Source: Datisca glomerata
Lineage: Eukaryota > Streptophyta > Magnoliopsida > Cucurbitales > Datiscaceae
Reading direction: 5' to 3'
Assembly (NCBI GenBank): GCA_003255025.1
Contig: QANY01009002.1
Span: forward strand, 661,661-725,660
DNA: 64,000 nt
The notes below the pieces were generated by a model, which saw only the letters and a list, made by a program, of their open reading frames with translations, made no database searches and was not told the DNA's origin. Position 1 is the first letter of the stretch, and each line of letters starts with the position of its first letter. This document shows positions 26,196-37,439 of this stretch, in pieces. The translations under genes were made by a program, and so were the position numbers.

Positions 26196-27130
26196 CTAAA
26201 TATCCAAATGGCTACTCATCCGTTTCTTGTGTTTGTGTGATTTGTGAAAATTAGGAGGTGTGAAAGCTACTGGATGCGGAATGATTGCCATACTTGGTTC
26301 TTCTTTCTTCTTATTCCTCTTTTGACGCTTTCCAACCAATTTAGCTACATCAACACCCTTCCCTTTGTATTGCCGGGTCAATGGAACCCTTTTTTCTGGT
26401 GATTGATTCGTGGTTGATGTGTTAATAGGTGGGACACGTGTCTTAATAGTAGGTTGAACAACAAATGAAATTTTTGGTTGAACGGTTGGCTATATAACAT
26501 CCTCTCTGAACAACAATTTCTACTCGTGTTTAAAACAATTCAGCTGCGTAGACAACAAAATGGTAATGAAATATGTTTATACTAATCAATTTGATATTCA
26601 ATAATTATATCAATAAGCTATCAATAAATTACCTCCAAGTCGTCCAAACTCAGATTCGGTAAATCACCTTCGCCTTTAGTTCCTTTCTATGGATTTGCTC
26701 CTTCTTGTGGATCCTTTTGTTGCACATCCACGTTCTTAGCAAATACCTTCCTTAAATGATAGTAAAATCAAATGAATAAAAGTAAATAAATTATAGAAGT
26801 AAATATTTTCAAAATAGCATATAAAATCTTTAATCATTGTCAATAATTTATCATTACCTCAACCTTCGAAATGCTCAATAACTCGTCCAAATTCGAGTTT
26901 ATCTTTTCAATCTCCAAAAAAAAGCTCTTCTCTATCTTGTCCAACCTAGATTCAATTGATGATGACGATGGTGTTTTTTTATTTTTACGGTTCAAAATCT
27001 CTTCAAACTCATCGTCATCGCATTGAGCCTCACCTTTATCTAGTTGTGTATCAACAACCTGTTTGCCCTTTGATTGTACATATTTCGGCTTAAAGTCTAT
27101 AGACTTTATAACTCATCAACGATAGCTTCA
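26196..27130 (-). pseudogene. Unrecognised broken minus-strand gene, coiled-coil-like
   Basis: Three exon-like frames occur on the minus strand. Near 27110 is a KFEAIVDEL word followed by a stop. About 27030-26870 is charged and heptad-like (DDDEFEEILNRKNKKTP, then SRLDKIEKSFFLEIEKINSN). At 26381-26196 is a basic segment (KGKGVDVAKLVGKRQKRNKK). Splice-like pyrimidine tracts separate them. I do not recognise the family. Position between transposon remnants and lysine-rich, coiled-coil character suggest an accessory gene of a DNA transposon. Stops show it is not intact. Confidence 0.35.
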
Positions 27131-27550
27131 AACTTATTGATCACAAGTTTCATTTAGCAAATATAAATTGATAGTTAATAACAGAGATTTTTGCTAAAAT
27201 TATTTTTTTGAATATAGAGATTGATTATTTATATTTTGTCATTGGTTGGTTGAGAGATTGGGCCTCAAAATGTTGAGAAATTGAAAAAACGTCCAATTAG
27301 TTTACGAGTACTGGTTGATGGTTGGGTTGAAGACTTAGCCCAATTGTCAATTAGGTTTGGTTTGGAGTAGAAGACTCTCCCCCTTCATTAAACCTTGAGG
27401 GTCAATTCTGGAGTAGATGACTCCCCTTCAACTCGTGCCTTATGGGCCCTAGCTTGGGGTTTAGACTCCATCTTGTGTGTCCTGTAAGAATTCACGAGTA
27501 AGAAAGTCACGTATCGAATTATTAACCCATTATTAGTTCTCAGCTGAAAG
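27131..27550. other. Intergenic DNA
   Basis: No gene or element is recognised. A pair of related words (gagggtcaattctggagtagatgac and ...gaagactctccccttc) recurs at 27365-27435. Confidence 0.4.
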
Positions 27551-27936
27551 TAGGGGTGTTTAAAATTGTATCGAACCGAACTTCAAATCACCGGTTCGGT
27601 CGATTCTTTATATGTGTTCGGTTCAGAAAAATGGGAGAACCGAAGTTTCAGTTCAGAATTTTAGTGCTTTTTGAACCAAACTGAAATATTAAATTCAGAT
27701 TATTTTTTTCCCTTTTTATATATGATTTCTTATAAACCGAACCGAAATAAAACTTTAATTTTATATTATTTTTAATAATATAATTTAAAAATTATTTTAA
27801 TTAATAATACCGAACCAAAGAACCGAATTAAACCGAACTGAAACTCACGATTCGGTTCAGTTCAGTTCTTTTAGCGTGAACGGTTCGGTTCGGTTTGGTT
27901 TGATTTTATCACCGAACCAAACCGTGAACACCCTTA
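27551..27936. mobile_element. MITE-like element rich in CGGTTCGGTT
   Basis: About 385 bases begin taggggtgttta and end tgaacaccctta, giving an imperfect terminal inverted repeat (GGGTGTTYA). Both ends are packed with AACCGAA / CGGTTCGG words in opposite orientation. This matches a very common class of small plant hAT-type elements. A clear 8-bp target duplication was not found, so the family is an inference from termini and content. It has no coding capacity. Confidence 0.6.
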
Positions 27937-28014
27937 ACTCCCCTATGGGCGACTCCTTCTTTTTCTCTCAGCTCCCTCTCGATTAAATCAGCTCTCCTTA
28001 GCCCTCTCTCAGCT

Positions 28015-28251
28015 TTTGTTTCTTTGTTGTTGCATAATTTTAGACGGTTTCTAAATTTTGAGTACTGTAAGTAATTCATATAAATGTGCAATGTATGTAT
28101 ATTTTTCCCATCAATCTTAAGACAATTTTGATTTTGTTTCTTTGTTGTTGCATAATTTTAGACGGTTTCTAAAATTTTGAGTACTGTAAGTAATTCATAT
28201 AAAGGTGCAAGGTACGGATATTTTCCCCAACAATCTTAAGACAATTTTGAA
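28015..28251. repeat. 118-bp direct repeat, two copies
   Basis: Two adjacent units share ttagacggtttctaaa, gtactgtaagtaattcat and aatcttaagacaattttga, offset by 118 bases (28043 to 28161 for the GACGG word). A third, partial unit lies at 30709-30806, directly after the LTR starting at 30301. This suggests the unit is the leader of the copia-type element between them. Confidence 0.85.
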
Positions 28252-30300
28252 AAATAACTTACATTGCCGTGTTGATGTTTTTGCACTAAGATAGAAGTTT
28301 ACATTCATATGGATGCATACAGTTATGGTTATGGATTAGAACATTTGCAATTCTAGGCATATTGCAAAACAATTGTTTAATTTGATTCTGAAATTAGTGG
28401 AAAACAAATTTCAACAGTGTCTTTTATCTTTGTGCATGTTCCATATTGCATTTTCCCTTGAAATTTCTGAAGAATTTGATAAGACAATTCATTAGAAGAA
28501 TACTTTCAGTTTTAGTTATTGTGCACGTCACTTTTGAGTGATTGTACTTCTATGCTATTGTTAGTTAACGTAATGTTTGGACTTCATGTCGTTAACTACA
28601 ATGGTGCGGTTTGCACCGTTTCAATTACGAACTGCTACCTTGAAATCTTTCTTTTTAATTTGGCATTTTTATAATGCACAGTTGAGAAGCAGTGTTTGGG
28701 TAATTGCAAGTATTTCATTTATATGTTTATGGAACATATATATACAGAGATACTAAATTGTTATTTTATTACTGTTGCCTTCATATATTAGCGCAAACAA
28801 ATGTTTTGGATTCTCATAAACATTATTTTTGTGCCAGTTTTAGAAATCTCGATCAATTCAAGTTTGTCTGATTTAATATAATAGATGTACCCTTTTGAGA
28901 GTGAGTCTAATGGGAAAGGTATTAGTATTGTACCTTTTGAAAATTGTAAAATTACAATTTATTGTAATGTGACCTTCTAAGTGGAAGGATGGAAATGAGA
29001 GAATGCTTTTGCTATATGCAAGTTATATTTCTGAAATAATTTCTCATGAATAGACCAATAGAACATTGTTTGACCAGTTATGGATAGGTCGCCACTTTAA
29101 TGAAATATTTTAAGTGTGGAGGGTTAGCTTATATGGCTATCGCGTAACCTGAAAATGTTAACAACAAGATCTATATTACAAACTGGGTGTCAATGGTCAT
29201 GACTGCAACAATATTGGATAATATTTCTCATTATTAAAATGAGATTCATTATCCAATAAAGTGATACTCCGATGAAATGAGAGGAGGTATTGAGACTTCG
29301 TTAAAGGATAAGTACAATAATGTCTTTAGGGCCGATTTTTTTACATAGTTGTTAGGAGATGATCCTCAAAGTTTTGGAAAGTAATGAGCTAAAGCGTTGA
29401 AACTTCTTATTGCAAAGAAGTAAATGGCTTAAAACCTTGTTTGAGGATATTCTAATATTAGCCTATAAACTTGTGCCCACTATGATACATAGCCGTAATC
29501 AAGAAGATAGCTACTGAACTGGCACAAGTTTGTATAATGGTAATTCTTGACATTTATGTCAAAGATATAAATACTGTCAAGAATTGCTCTCATGAGAAAT
29601 TACTTTCATTGACCTGCAAAGTCAAATTTAACAAAATGGATCCGTTATAAAAATTTTGATGAGAGAGTAATTAAAAAATTCATCAAGGGGAATGGCATAA
29701 AGCCTAACAATTAACCAAGAGTCGCCATAGTGGACACCCTACCTAGTTGACTGGAGATCCCAAGATCTAGGTTGAAAGGGACAACCGAACTATGCTTGTG
29801 ACTCAGTCGCAGTGAGGAGACACTTACTCCTACCAATTTCTATGTCGAGACAGTGCCCATCTGCCTCGAGAATCATGATAAGTTACACTTTTAATGATTT
29901 CTATACCTTGTATTTGTACAAGTGGGAATAGCAGAATACTCTTAATGGAAATCACCTACGTGAGTGTGAAGGGGCTGCTTCTGTGAATTATAGGCTAAAT
30001 TCTCTAAAACACTCATGGAAATAAGTGGTGTTCAAGGCCAAAATGAACACAACGTGAGAACCAACTATGGTCGAGGAGAAACTGTGTGAACTCTATTGTC
30101 TTGGTTTACATAAACGGCTGAACAGTTCAAGACATCGCGTTCATTGATAAGCAAGTAAATCTTATAGTTTTTTCACTAGGGAAGGTTCAAAGCCAAAAGC
30201 TACCTATCTCGATGTCGTTACTCTTCACCTGTAATCGCACAAGCGTCTGCATTATGTCTGACATATTTAAAAAAGTCAATTTTTTATTCATGTGGGGGAT
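28252..30300 (+). mobile_element. Internal region of a copia-type retroelement, no gag-pol
   Basis: About 2 kb without a long open frame, bounded on the right by a polypurine tract (tgtgggggat, 30291-30300) and an LTR start. It includes the conserved-looking noncoding stretch at about 29715-29900 (gtggacaccctacctagttg, gactggagatcccaagatct) seen in plant copia-type elements near their 3' side. Reverse transcriptase and integrase motifs are absent, so the element is a deletion product or a non-autonomous form. Confidence 0.5.
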
Positions 30301-30705
30301 TGTTGGAAATTTTGAATGAAAAATCATTTTTTGTTTTTTATTGACTCGAAATATTATAACAATTGTGTCTTTTTAATTTTAAATTGACATTATTTCAAAT
30401 AAAATGAAGAGTTATAATGACTATTTGAATGGCCACATATCAGTCTATATATATGGTGACCCTATATGTGTTTTGAGAAGAATGTAAATTTTATATAATT
30501 TTCTCTCTATTTTACACATCTCTATATTTACTAACGTGTGTGGTTTAAAACTATGGTTGTGTTCGCTGGTTCTTATGGATTGGAGTGCAACTTCTTTAAG
30601 AACGGAAAATTCATTTTATCTTGGGAGACAATTGCTCATCACTTTGTGCATCGTGGATGGAGTAAAATTATCTTAAGGACATAGTGTTCACACTGGACTC
30701 ATATT
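30301..30705 (+). mobile_element. Copia-type LTR
   Basis: Begins TGTTGGAAATTTTGAATG directly after the purine tract, the usual junction at the 3' LTR of plant Ty1/copia elements. The end near 30690-30705 is not sharply defined (ttcaca at 30692 is one candidate). No second LTR copy was found at the left side, so the element is incomplete. Sequence resuming with a third copy of the 118-bp leader unit right after it suggests an LTR shared by two tandem copies. Confidence 0.6.
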
Positions 30706-30708
30706 AGC

Positions 30709-30806
30709 TTTTATTTCTTTGTTGTTGCAGAATTTTAGACGGTTTCTAAATTTCGAGTACTGTAAGTAATTCATATAAAGGTGCAAGGTACGCATATTTT
30801 TCCAAA
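30709..30806. repeat. Third, partial copy of the 118-bp unit
   Basis: Shares gttgttgcagaattttagac, tactgtaagtaattcatata and gtgcaaggtacg with the units at 28015-28251. It differs by a few substitutions, including cataat to cagaat and a C in tttcgagtac. Confidence 0.85.
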
Positions 30807-31586
30807 GAGTGATTTTGTTGTGGAAGCTAACAATCTCTCCCCTAGTTCTCCCACTTTTTCTTGGTCCATGATATGTATAATTCTCCTCCCATAAGCATGA
30901 GGAGGATGTGGACAATCTGGCTTGGTTAGTCCTATCTATCTATATTAGGAATATAACATGCATAAGTTTCTATTTTACGGGTATAAAAGTCTATCAAATT
31001 AGCCGAATCTAGAATTGGCTAGAATCTATCTAGGCCTACCTCGATTGGGAACCTAAATAATGAGATCTTGTCTTTGGATAATGGTGGTTGAGAGAATGAT
31101 AAGAGTTTTTATTGACAACATGCTGATATATTTCTTCATTATTCTTTAGAATGCCAAACAAATGGTGAGGAGGGTTTAAATTACACTTGTAAAATTCCTT
31201 TGGTGATCGGACTTTGGCGGTTAAGTTTGTGAACTGAGCTGAACTAAGAGTTTAGATGCCATTGGGGTAAGCTTAGCTCGCATTCACAAGGTTAGCGATT
31301 AAATTTAACAATTTATTTAAATTATACAATTAGAGATGCGAGAATTGCTCTTCTCCATGCGTAGTAGAAATTGAAGACTCATAAGTGTAGGTGATATTTA
31401 AATTATGCAATTATTTCAACCGATAGGTCTAATGAACAAGATAAAAGACCCATAGGCTCTTCTTCATATTTGAATTTATATTTCAAGATGCATTCTGATT
31501 TTGATACTGTAATAAGCCTTAAGTTGTTAATTTATTTCACCCAGTAGGTGTTCTTAACGAGATTTGATTTTAAATTTTATTATACA
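30807..31586. other. Intergenic DNA upstream of the CACTA remnant
   Basis: No gene is recognised. It probably includes the 5' side of the CACTA element that follows, but no CACTA terminus was identified. Confidence 0.35.
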
Positions 31587-32535
31587 ATAGATAAGAGTTG
31601 GATTACAAAACCAAGATTTAGTAAGAAATATCAACATGGAGTAAATGAATTTCTGAACTACGCCTTTGAGAGATGATCGAGTGATGAATATATATCATCT
31701 CCTTATAAACATTGTGTTAATCGTAATCGTAAGACTAAAGATGTTGTCCATGAATGCTTGATATGTAATGGGTTTATAAGTGGTTATACATATTAGGTTT
31801 TTCACGGGGAATTAATGTTGACTACTGCCTTTGTGATTGGTACAAAATCTGAAGGCATTGCTAATAATAGAGCACATGTAGAAACATCAATATCATGTCA
31901 AGAAGATGATAATGATATGCATGAGTTGTTGCATTATGCCTTTGGTAATTTATTGAACAATGAACGTGGATCAGAATCTATTCCATCACAACAATCGGTT
32001 GATGATATAAATGAAATGATGAGGGAAAATGATAGCACTCATAAGTCCCAAATTAGTGGAGTCATGGTAACATTCTCTATGATAATTTATGAAAATGCAA
32101 TACATAGAAAGATGACTTACTATGGAATTCTCTAAGATATCATTAAGATGAATTAGTGTGAGAAATCCAAAGTGGTTGTATTGAAATGTGATTGGATTGA
32201 CCTTACCAATGATGATGGGATAAAGACTGACCGATGTGGGTTAACACTTGTTAATTTTTCATGTTTGACTCATACTGGAAAGCATTTGAAACATGAGCCA
32301 TTTATCTTTGCAACGTAAGCACATTTGGTATATTATATTGAGGATCCAAAGGATAAAGACTGACATGTAGTTGTCCATGCAAAGCCTAGAGATTTGTACG
32401 ACATGAGAGTATTAGAGTTGGAAAGTAACACGAGAATTCATTATAACGACAAATTTTTCAATGAACATATTCTAGAAGATGTGAAGTTTGAGTAGATATC
32501 AATGGTTTAACTATTGAAGATATGACATATGATTA
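31587..32535 (+). pseudogene. CACTA (En/Spm) transposase remnant: N-terminal and DUF4216 parts
   Basis: 31587-31815 encodes a transposase-associated domain. It starts with IDKSWITKPRF (an ATA codon where ATG is expected), then GVNEFLNYAFER, a CVNRNRKTKDVVHECLICNGF zinc-binding-like core, and FHGE. The frame continues from 31815 through an acidic stretch (CQEDDNDMHELLHYAFGN). From about 32113 a DUF4216-like end follows: YYGILxDII, KVVVLKCDWIDL, CGLTLVNFSCL, YIEDPKDKD and KPRDLYDM. The several-hundred-residue catalytic region that should lie between these parts is missing. Stops at about 31680, 31794, 32133, 32149 and 32363 confirm inactivation. The family catalyses cut-and-paste transposition with 3-bp target duplication. 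Confidence 0.8.
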
Positions 32536-32569
32536 CAATAGTGATGATAACAGCCTTGTCAATGACTTT

Positions 32570-33190
32570 ACGGAAGCTCCTTGGTATAAAATTGCTTGGT
32601 TTTCAGGCCATACTCCTAAGTGCTTCTTTATTCTTTGGTTAGCTCTAAACAATAAGCTATGTACTAAAGATAGAGTGGCTTAATGGAACCACAGACTCTC
32701 CAAAGTTGTATATAATGCATGGATGGCTTCGAATCAGTCTCTCATTTATTCTTGGAGTGTGATTTTGCAAAACAGATTCTTGTTCCTATTATGATGAAAT
32801 ATCATTGTATCATTGCTAATTTTGATTGGCTTTCTTTTATTACATGGCTTAACTCTCTTGGAAGTAGCAAAAATATGGCAAATTATGCCCTAGACTCATT
32901 TTTTTGTTTTGTTTATTGTCTATGGCTTGAGAGAAACATGAGATTTTTTGTAGGGAAAATTTTAGACTCTCACTTACTATCTAGGAAGGTTTGTCTTTTG
33001 GTTAAGGAAAGACTTATTTTCCTCGATAAAAGTAGAGGTCTAAATTTTAGAGATTACATTGCTGAATCTTGGGTCATAAATTATTAGATACATTTAGTTT
33101 TCTTTAGTGTTTGTAGTCCTGGAGTATGCCCTCCTTTGTACTAGTGTAATACTTTTTGGTTTGATACAATTTTTTCCTTTAACAAAAAAT
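32570..33190 (+). mobile_element. LINE 3' end (5'-truncated), inserted in the CACTA remnant
   Basis: Broken frames encode the C-terminal zinc-binding region that follows reverse transcriptase in plant L1-type LINEs: APWYKIAWFSGHTPKC, FILWLALNNKLCTKDRVA, then after a stop and frameshift DGFESVSHLFLECDFA and YCLWLERNMRFF. The open part is 32719-33087. CACTA coding remnants lie on both sides, so the LINE is a later insertion, truncated at its 5' end as is usual for target-primed reverse transcription. A poly-A tail is not obvious; the 3' end near 33190 is A-rich. Confidence 0.75.
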
Positions 33191-33199
33191 ATAGTAGTT

Positions 33200-34639
33200 T
33201 ATAAAATATAATTATGATGTATTAACATGTGCATAATTACATCAAGAAATCATTGAAACGTCAATTAGCAAGATTGGATACTTGATCGGATATTGAGTCT
33301 CCTACTGAATTAGGAGTATCAGATCCACATCATGATACAAATATGGAAATAGAAGATTTATTTGCTCTTGTTAAAGTTAATTAAGATAATAAAGTATTGT
33401 TTCGTTCAATTATCATAAATATTTTGTTAAATAGGATTATTTCAATAGCATACGCGTTGACGGATTTGACTGCCATCCATTTAGGCCAGATCAATCGAGA
33501 ATAGGATACACATGGCTTTCAATGAGGACATTTAGATTGCTGGTAACAAAGAACACAAGTTTGTAGACTTTTTGGTAACCGTTGCTAGATCATACAATTT
33601 GTTGCCCACGATTGGAAGCATGTGTCATGTTATGATAAAGATCAAAAGTGTCAAAGTGGAAATTGTGAAGGTATGGATACTTAATATTGTTATGAATTTA
33701 GGGAATTGTGAATGTATGGATATTTAATATTGTTATACACTTGTATTTTAGCATGCGCGCGCACACACACATGTACACACACACACACACACAATGAGAA
33801 GTGCATATAGAGTATATTTTGAAATCCTTGAATAAAAAATGGAAGAATGAGAAGTACAATCTAAAGATGAAATATATAATGCAATATGAGATAGAAGTAG
33901 AGGCATTATAACATTAGAATGAGTCTACTCCAAAAGAGATATTCATCGCTATTCGTTCGTAGATTGTACTTGAAAGAAGAAAATGCATGTGTTTTTACTC
34001 AACATCTATGATTAATTGTATACTAAATAAACCATCTCTTATTTTTTTTTATCATAACAGAGACATTCTTAAACTAACAAAGCATCATGAAGTAAACAAA
34101 AAACTCACATGGGACGTATTAGTTTAGCAAAAAAAGCATTAATGGTAAACTTTAGATTATATAAAATTAATTTTACGTCATTTAAGTTTTATTTTGAGTA
34201 TATTTTAATAATATATTCTGATTTGATAGACATAAGAACTTGAAAGAGACCTATCAAGAACCACGCAGTGGATAACCTCACATGATAGGTTGGATAAAAC
34301 TTATGTAAATGAAGAAACTGAAAATACTGCTGTAACTATAATTTATTAATATTTATATAATGTTTTTAAAGCCTTATGACATGTTTAGTGGTACTAAGTC
34401 CCAATTTTATACGGTAGACAATGATTAAAGAGCGCATGAATGCACTTTCAGATGATGGTTATGATCTAATTTCACCAAAACAACGTGCTGTCACAAGTCT
34501 AGAGCATCCTGGACATGTTCGCTCATTAGGACTCGAGCCAACTCCATCTAAAGTGTTAATGCAATCAGTGCGTTACTATGAGGAATCTTCCACACAAAAT
34601 GCTTCCTATTTAAGAGCTGAGTTTAAGACTCAATGCTAA
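33200..34639 (+). pseudogene. CACTA second gene remnant (Ptta/En/Spm, Transposase_24-like)
   Basis: Scattered frames resemble the plant Ptta/En/Spm transposase family, the accessory protein of CACTA elements: HDRLDKTYVNEETENT at about 34272-34325 and, after an intron-like gap, a 72-codon frame (34421-34639) with ALSDDGYDL, LEHPGHVRSLGLEPTPSKVL and YYEESS. An (AC)n microsatellite at about 33762-33793 and several stops interrupt it. It ends where the gypsy LTR starts (34640). Together with 31587-32535 it represents one CACTA element of which no termini were found. Confidence 0.65.
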
Positions 34640-35816
34640 TGGGTGTCCGAGATGGAGGTTTAATTACGCTCAAAGTATACTTGCGATAGTTGCAATAGAG
34701 ATTAAGGTGTTGATTCCACGAAGAAGTGTCATACAATAAGAAATAGTGAATTACCGCAATCGACAATAACTAATGAAGGAGAAAGTATGATTTGGATTAA
34801 GAACTCAATGGTAAAATTAATCAATAACAATAATACAATTGGCAAGGCTCCAGAAATCACTTCCAATCTTGATTTCTCTATTTTTCACTTTGATTCATAA
34901 TCGTAACTCAATTGATTGTTTCACATCCCAAACAAATAATCAGAAATTATTTAGTTAAAGATCATAGAAATATAAAGTATATTTTGTAGAATGAAGCTCT
35001 TTTCAGTGAAATTATGCTCTGACTTATCTTACGGATTATCTAAATTCGACAATATAGAAAACAAAACTATTGCACTGAAAGATCAATACGTAAAATAAAA
35101 TCACCAATAACAACTATAAATTAAATCATTCACATGAACAAAGCCAGACTGAATTAAGAAGCAAAATATAATCTCTAGACTAAAAAGGGTCTAATGAATG
35201 ATAAAGAGTTTAATCGTAAACATATCTAAAACTTGTAAGAACTGGAAAAGATCAATGTTTGAGCTAGATAAAACTAGACTTGAAAGATCATCCCTAACCT
35301 TGCTTGGTGGCTTAGCCTGATATGTGATTCATCTTCGTCAATTTGAATTCTTGAAGGAAGGAGAGCATATTTTTGCTAGACTTTTCTGTTGCCTCTCATC
35401 CAAAAAATGTCTAAAAGAACCCTAAAATATTCTATTTATACACTAGGATTAATTAAGGAAAAAATAGGAACAAAAAAATAGCAACAAATTCCTAAAATCG
35501 CGCTAGAGTCATTCTATCCAACGCCCGCGCCTTTGCTACTTTTTATTGTGCTATTTGACTTTGAAATCTACTAAAATCACCCAAAGTAAACTGGAATTCC
35601 TTACCTACAAAATTAAGGCAAAAACAAACATAAAATCTAGTGCTTAATCTCTCAAGAACCAACAAAGTTCAAATTAAGAGTGTCCAAAATATGATTGTGG
35701 GAAGTACAATCATCAAAATGATATTTGTCAAATAATGATAATAAAAATATCACCATGAATTGACAAATATCCCAGATAAATCAATATTTAATTCACACAT
35801 TCAGCCACTTATCACA
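34640..35816 (-). mobile_element. 3' LTR of a Ty3/gypsy element, minus strand
   Basis: On the minus strand the LTR begins TGTGATAAGTGGCTGAATG at 35816, directly after a purine-rich tract (ggttgagggt, 35817-35826), and ends ...GACACCCA at 34640; both ends obey the TG...CA rule. The distal part contains a gattccacgaag / cttgcgatagttgcaatag block typical of the LTRs of plant gag-pol gypsy elements. The partner 5' LTR is not in the window. The five plus-strand bases beyond the end are gctaa. Confidence 0.65.
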
Positions 35817-36959
35817 ACCCTCAACCAGTTTATTGCTAGTCCCTAGCAATTCAAGCGTGAAAAAGACAAATATCATGAAGATAAACTTGAAAATGACCCA
35901 AACAAAACATTAAGGGTATAACTAAACAATCAATAAGAGATCACAATTGCTATCAAAATAATTTTGATTATAACTTCTGAAGTTAGTGTGTCAAAGTGTG
36001 CTATAAGCCATAACCATCTTACCGCATGCCTCAATACAAATAACCTTGAAAAATTCATCATATAAAAGCCTCAACTTCATATCCTCACAAATATAAGAAT
36101 CATTTTCGGTTAAGGAATTTCCCTCATGAAGTTGGAAACAAGTATACACTCAATGAAAAGGCACTATAGGACAAACAAGTTAACAAATATTGATCAAAAG
36201 ATAGGTACTAGCTGTTTAAGATCTCAACCAATCTTCCAACAAGCATGGTTCCATTTTCTACTAGTCAACTTTATTTAACAACATAATAATGAAATCTACT
36301 AAAAGAAATAAGAACATTGTCTTCTAACGATAGCAGAAGACTTTCTAATAATGAATATATTTCTTTTTTTTCTTCTTTGTTTTTTTTTGCACTACATGGC
36401 GATATTGGAAGATGCTAAAAATAAAAATTACATAAAAAATTTAAATTAACCGATATCATCCTTCAACATTTAAACCAACATATCACAAACTATGTAATGA
36501 TAATAAGCAGCATATATCCAACTCAAAAGATCAATATAAGTTCGAAGTCATTTTCTCATCTCTCTCTCTTTTATGAAAACAAATATGCTTAAATATGAAG
36601 GCTTTTCTTGGCTATATGCATTGTCATTCGTTTTACCGCTAGGCTTAGTATCATGCTCAAAAGGATTTCAAAAGTTATTCTGTAATTCTTAAAATAAAAA
36701 AGTGACTCAAACCAATCATTTTGAAATATCCATAGATGAAGAGTAAGGATTTCATAACAAATTTAAACATGACGTGTAGACTTAGTCAAACAAGAAATCT
36801 ATTGAAAGCAATAAGTGCATTCATATGCTACCACCCCCAACCAAAATCAGACAGTTTCCTCAATGTCTTAAAAACTAACTAAAAGAAAGAAAAAATATTA
36901 AAAAAATTTAAAAAAATAACGTAAAATAAAAAAGAAACTAAACTAAAAGGAAGGATAAA
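35817..36959 (-). mobile_element. Gypsy element: polypurine tract and spacer
   Basis: Noncoding stretch between the integrase tail and the 3' LTR. It carries the purine tract beside the LTR and the phrase ttgctagtccctagcaat (35833-35850) that often precedes it in plant gypsy elements. No envelope-like frame was seen. Confidence 0.5.
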
Positions 36960-37136
36960 ACCTGATTTAAGATTGATAAGCAGGAGTCACCAAAGTGACC
37001 TCCGTTGGTTGGTCAATTCTCCCCACATGATTCTTCAATCTTTGTCCATTGACTCCAAAAACTCTTCCATCAGCGGGATCCGTAATTTCAAGTCAACAAC
37101 ACCATTAGGGAAACTTGTGTTACTCCATAAGGACCA
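36960..37136 (-). pseudogene. Ty3/gypsy integrase C-terminal tail
   Basis: Read on the minus strand, one frame from 37133 gives GPYGVTQVFPNGVVDLK, ITDPADGRVFGVNGQRLK and a short tail ending in a stop. This is the C-terminal region of gypsy integrase. Its upstream half (...HLHPGKLRSRWT type) lies across the CACTA insertion at 40143 and beyond, so the same codon run is split by that element. A small deletion or frame change separates it from a continuous frame. Confidence 0.75.
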
Positions 37137-37439
37137 CACTACTACAATTTTGGCTTACAATGACAACCACATATATAATATAATGATAGTTCTCTAAAAT
37201 TTGTCAAAGAAAAATGTTGGGTGGGGTAATTTGGATAATATGACAACTCAAAATTAGCTGTCGTTAATGTATTATCTACTATGACAACTAATTTTTGGCT
37301 ATCATAATAACTTCTTGTAATGATAGTGTAAAAAAACTTGTCATAGTTCTATAGTATAAAAAAACTTGCTCATTACCCGAACTTTATTTTATTTACAAAA
37401 ATGAAATCCTATTTAATTCATCCTAACCCTAATTTTACT

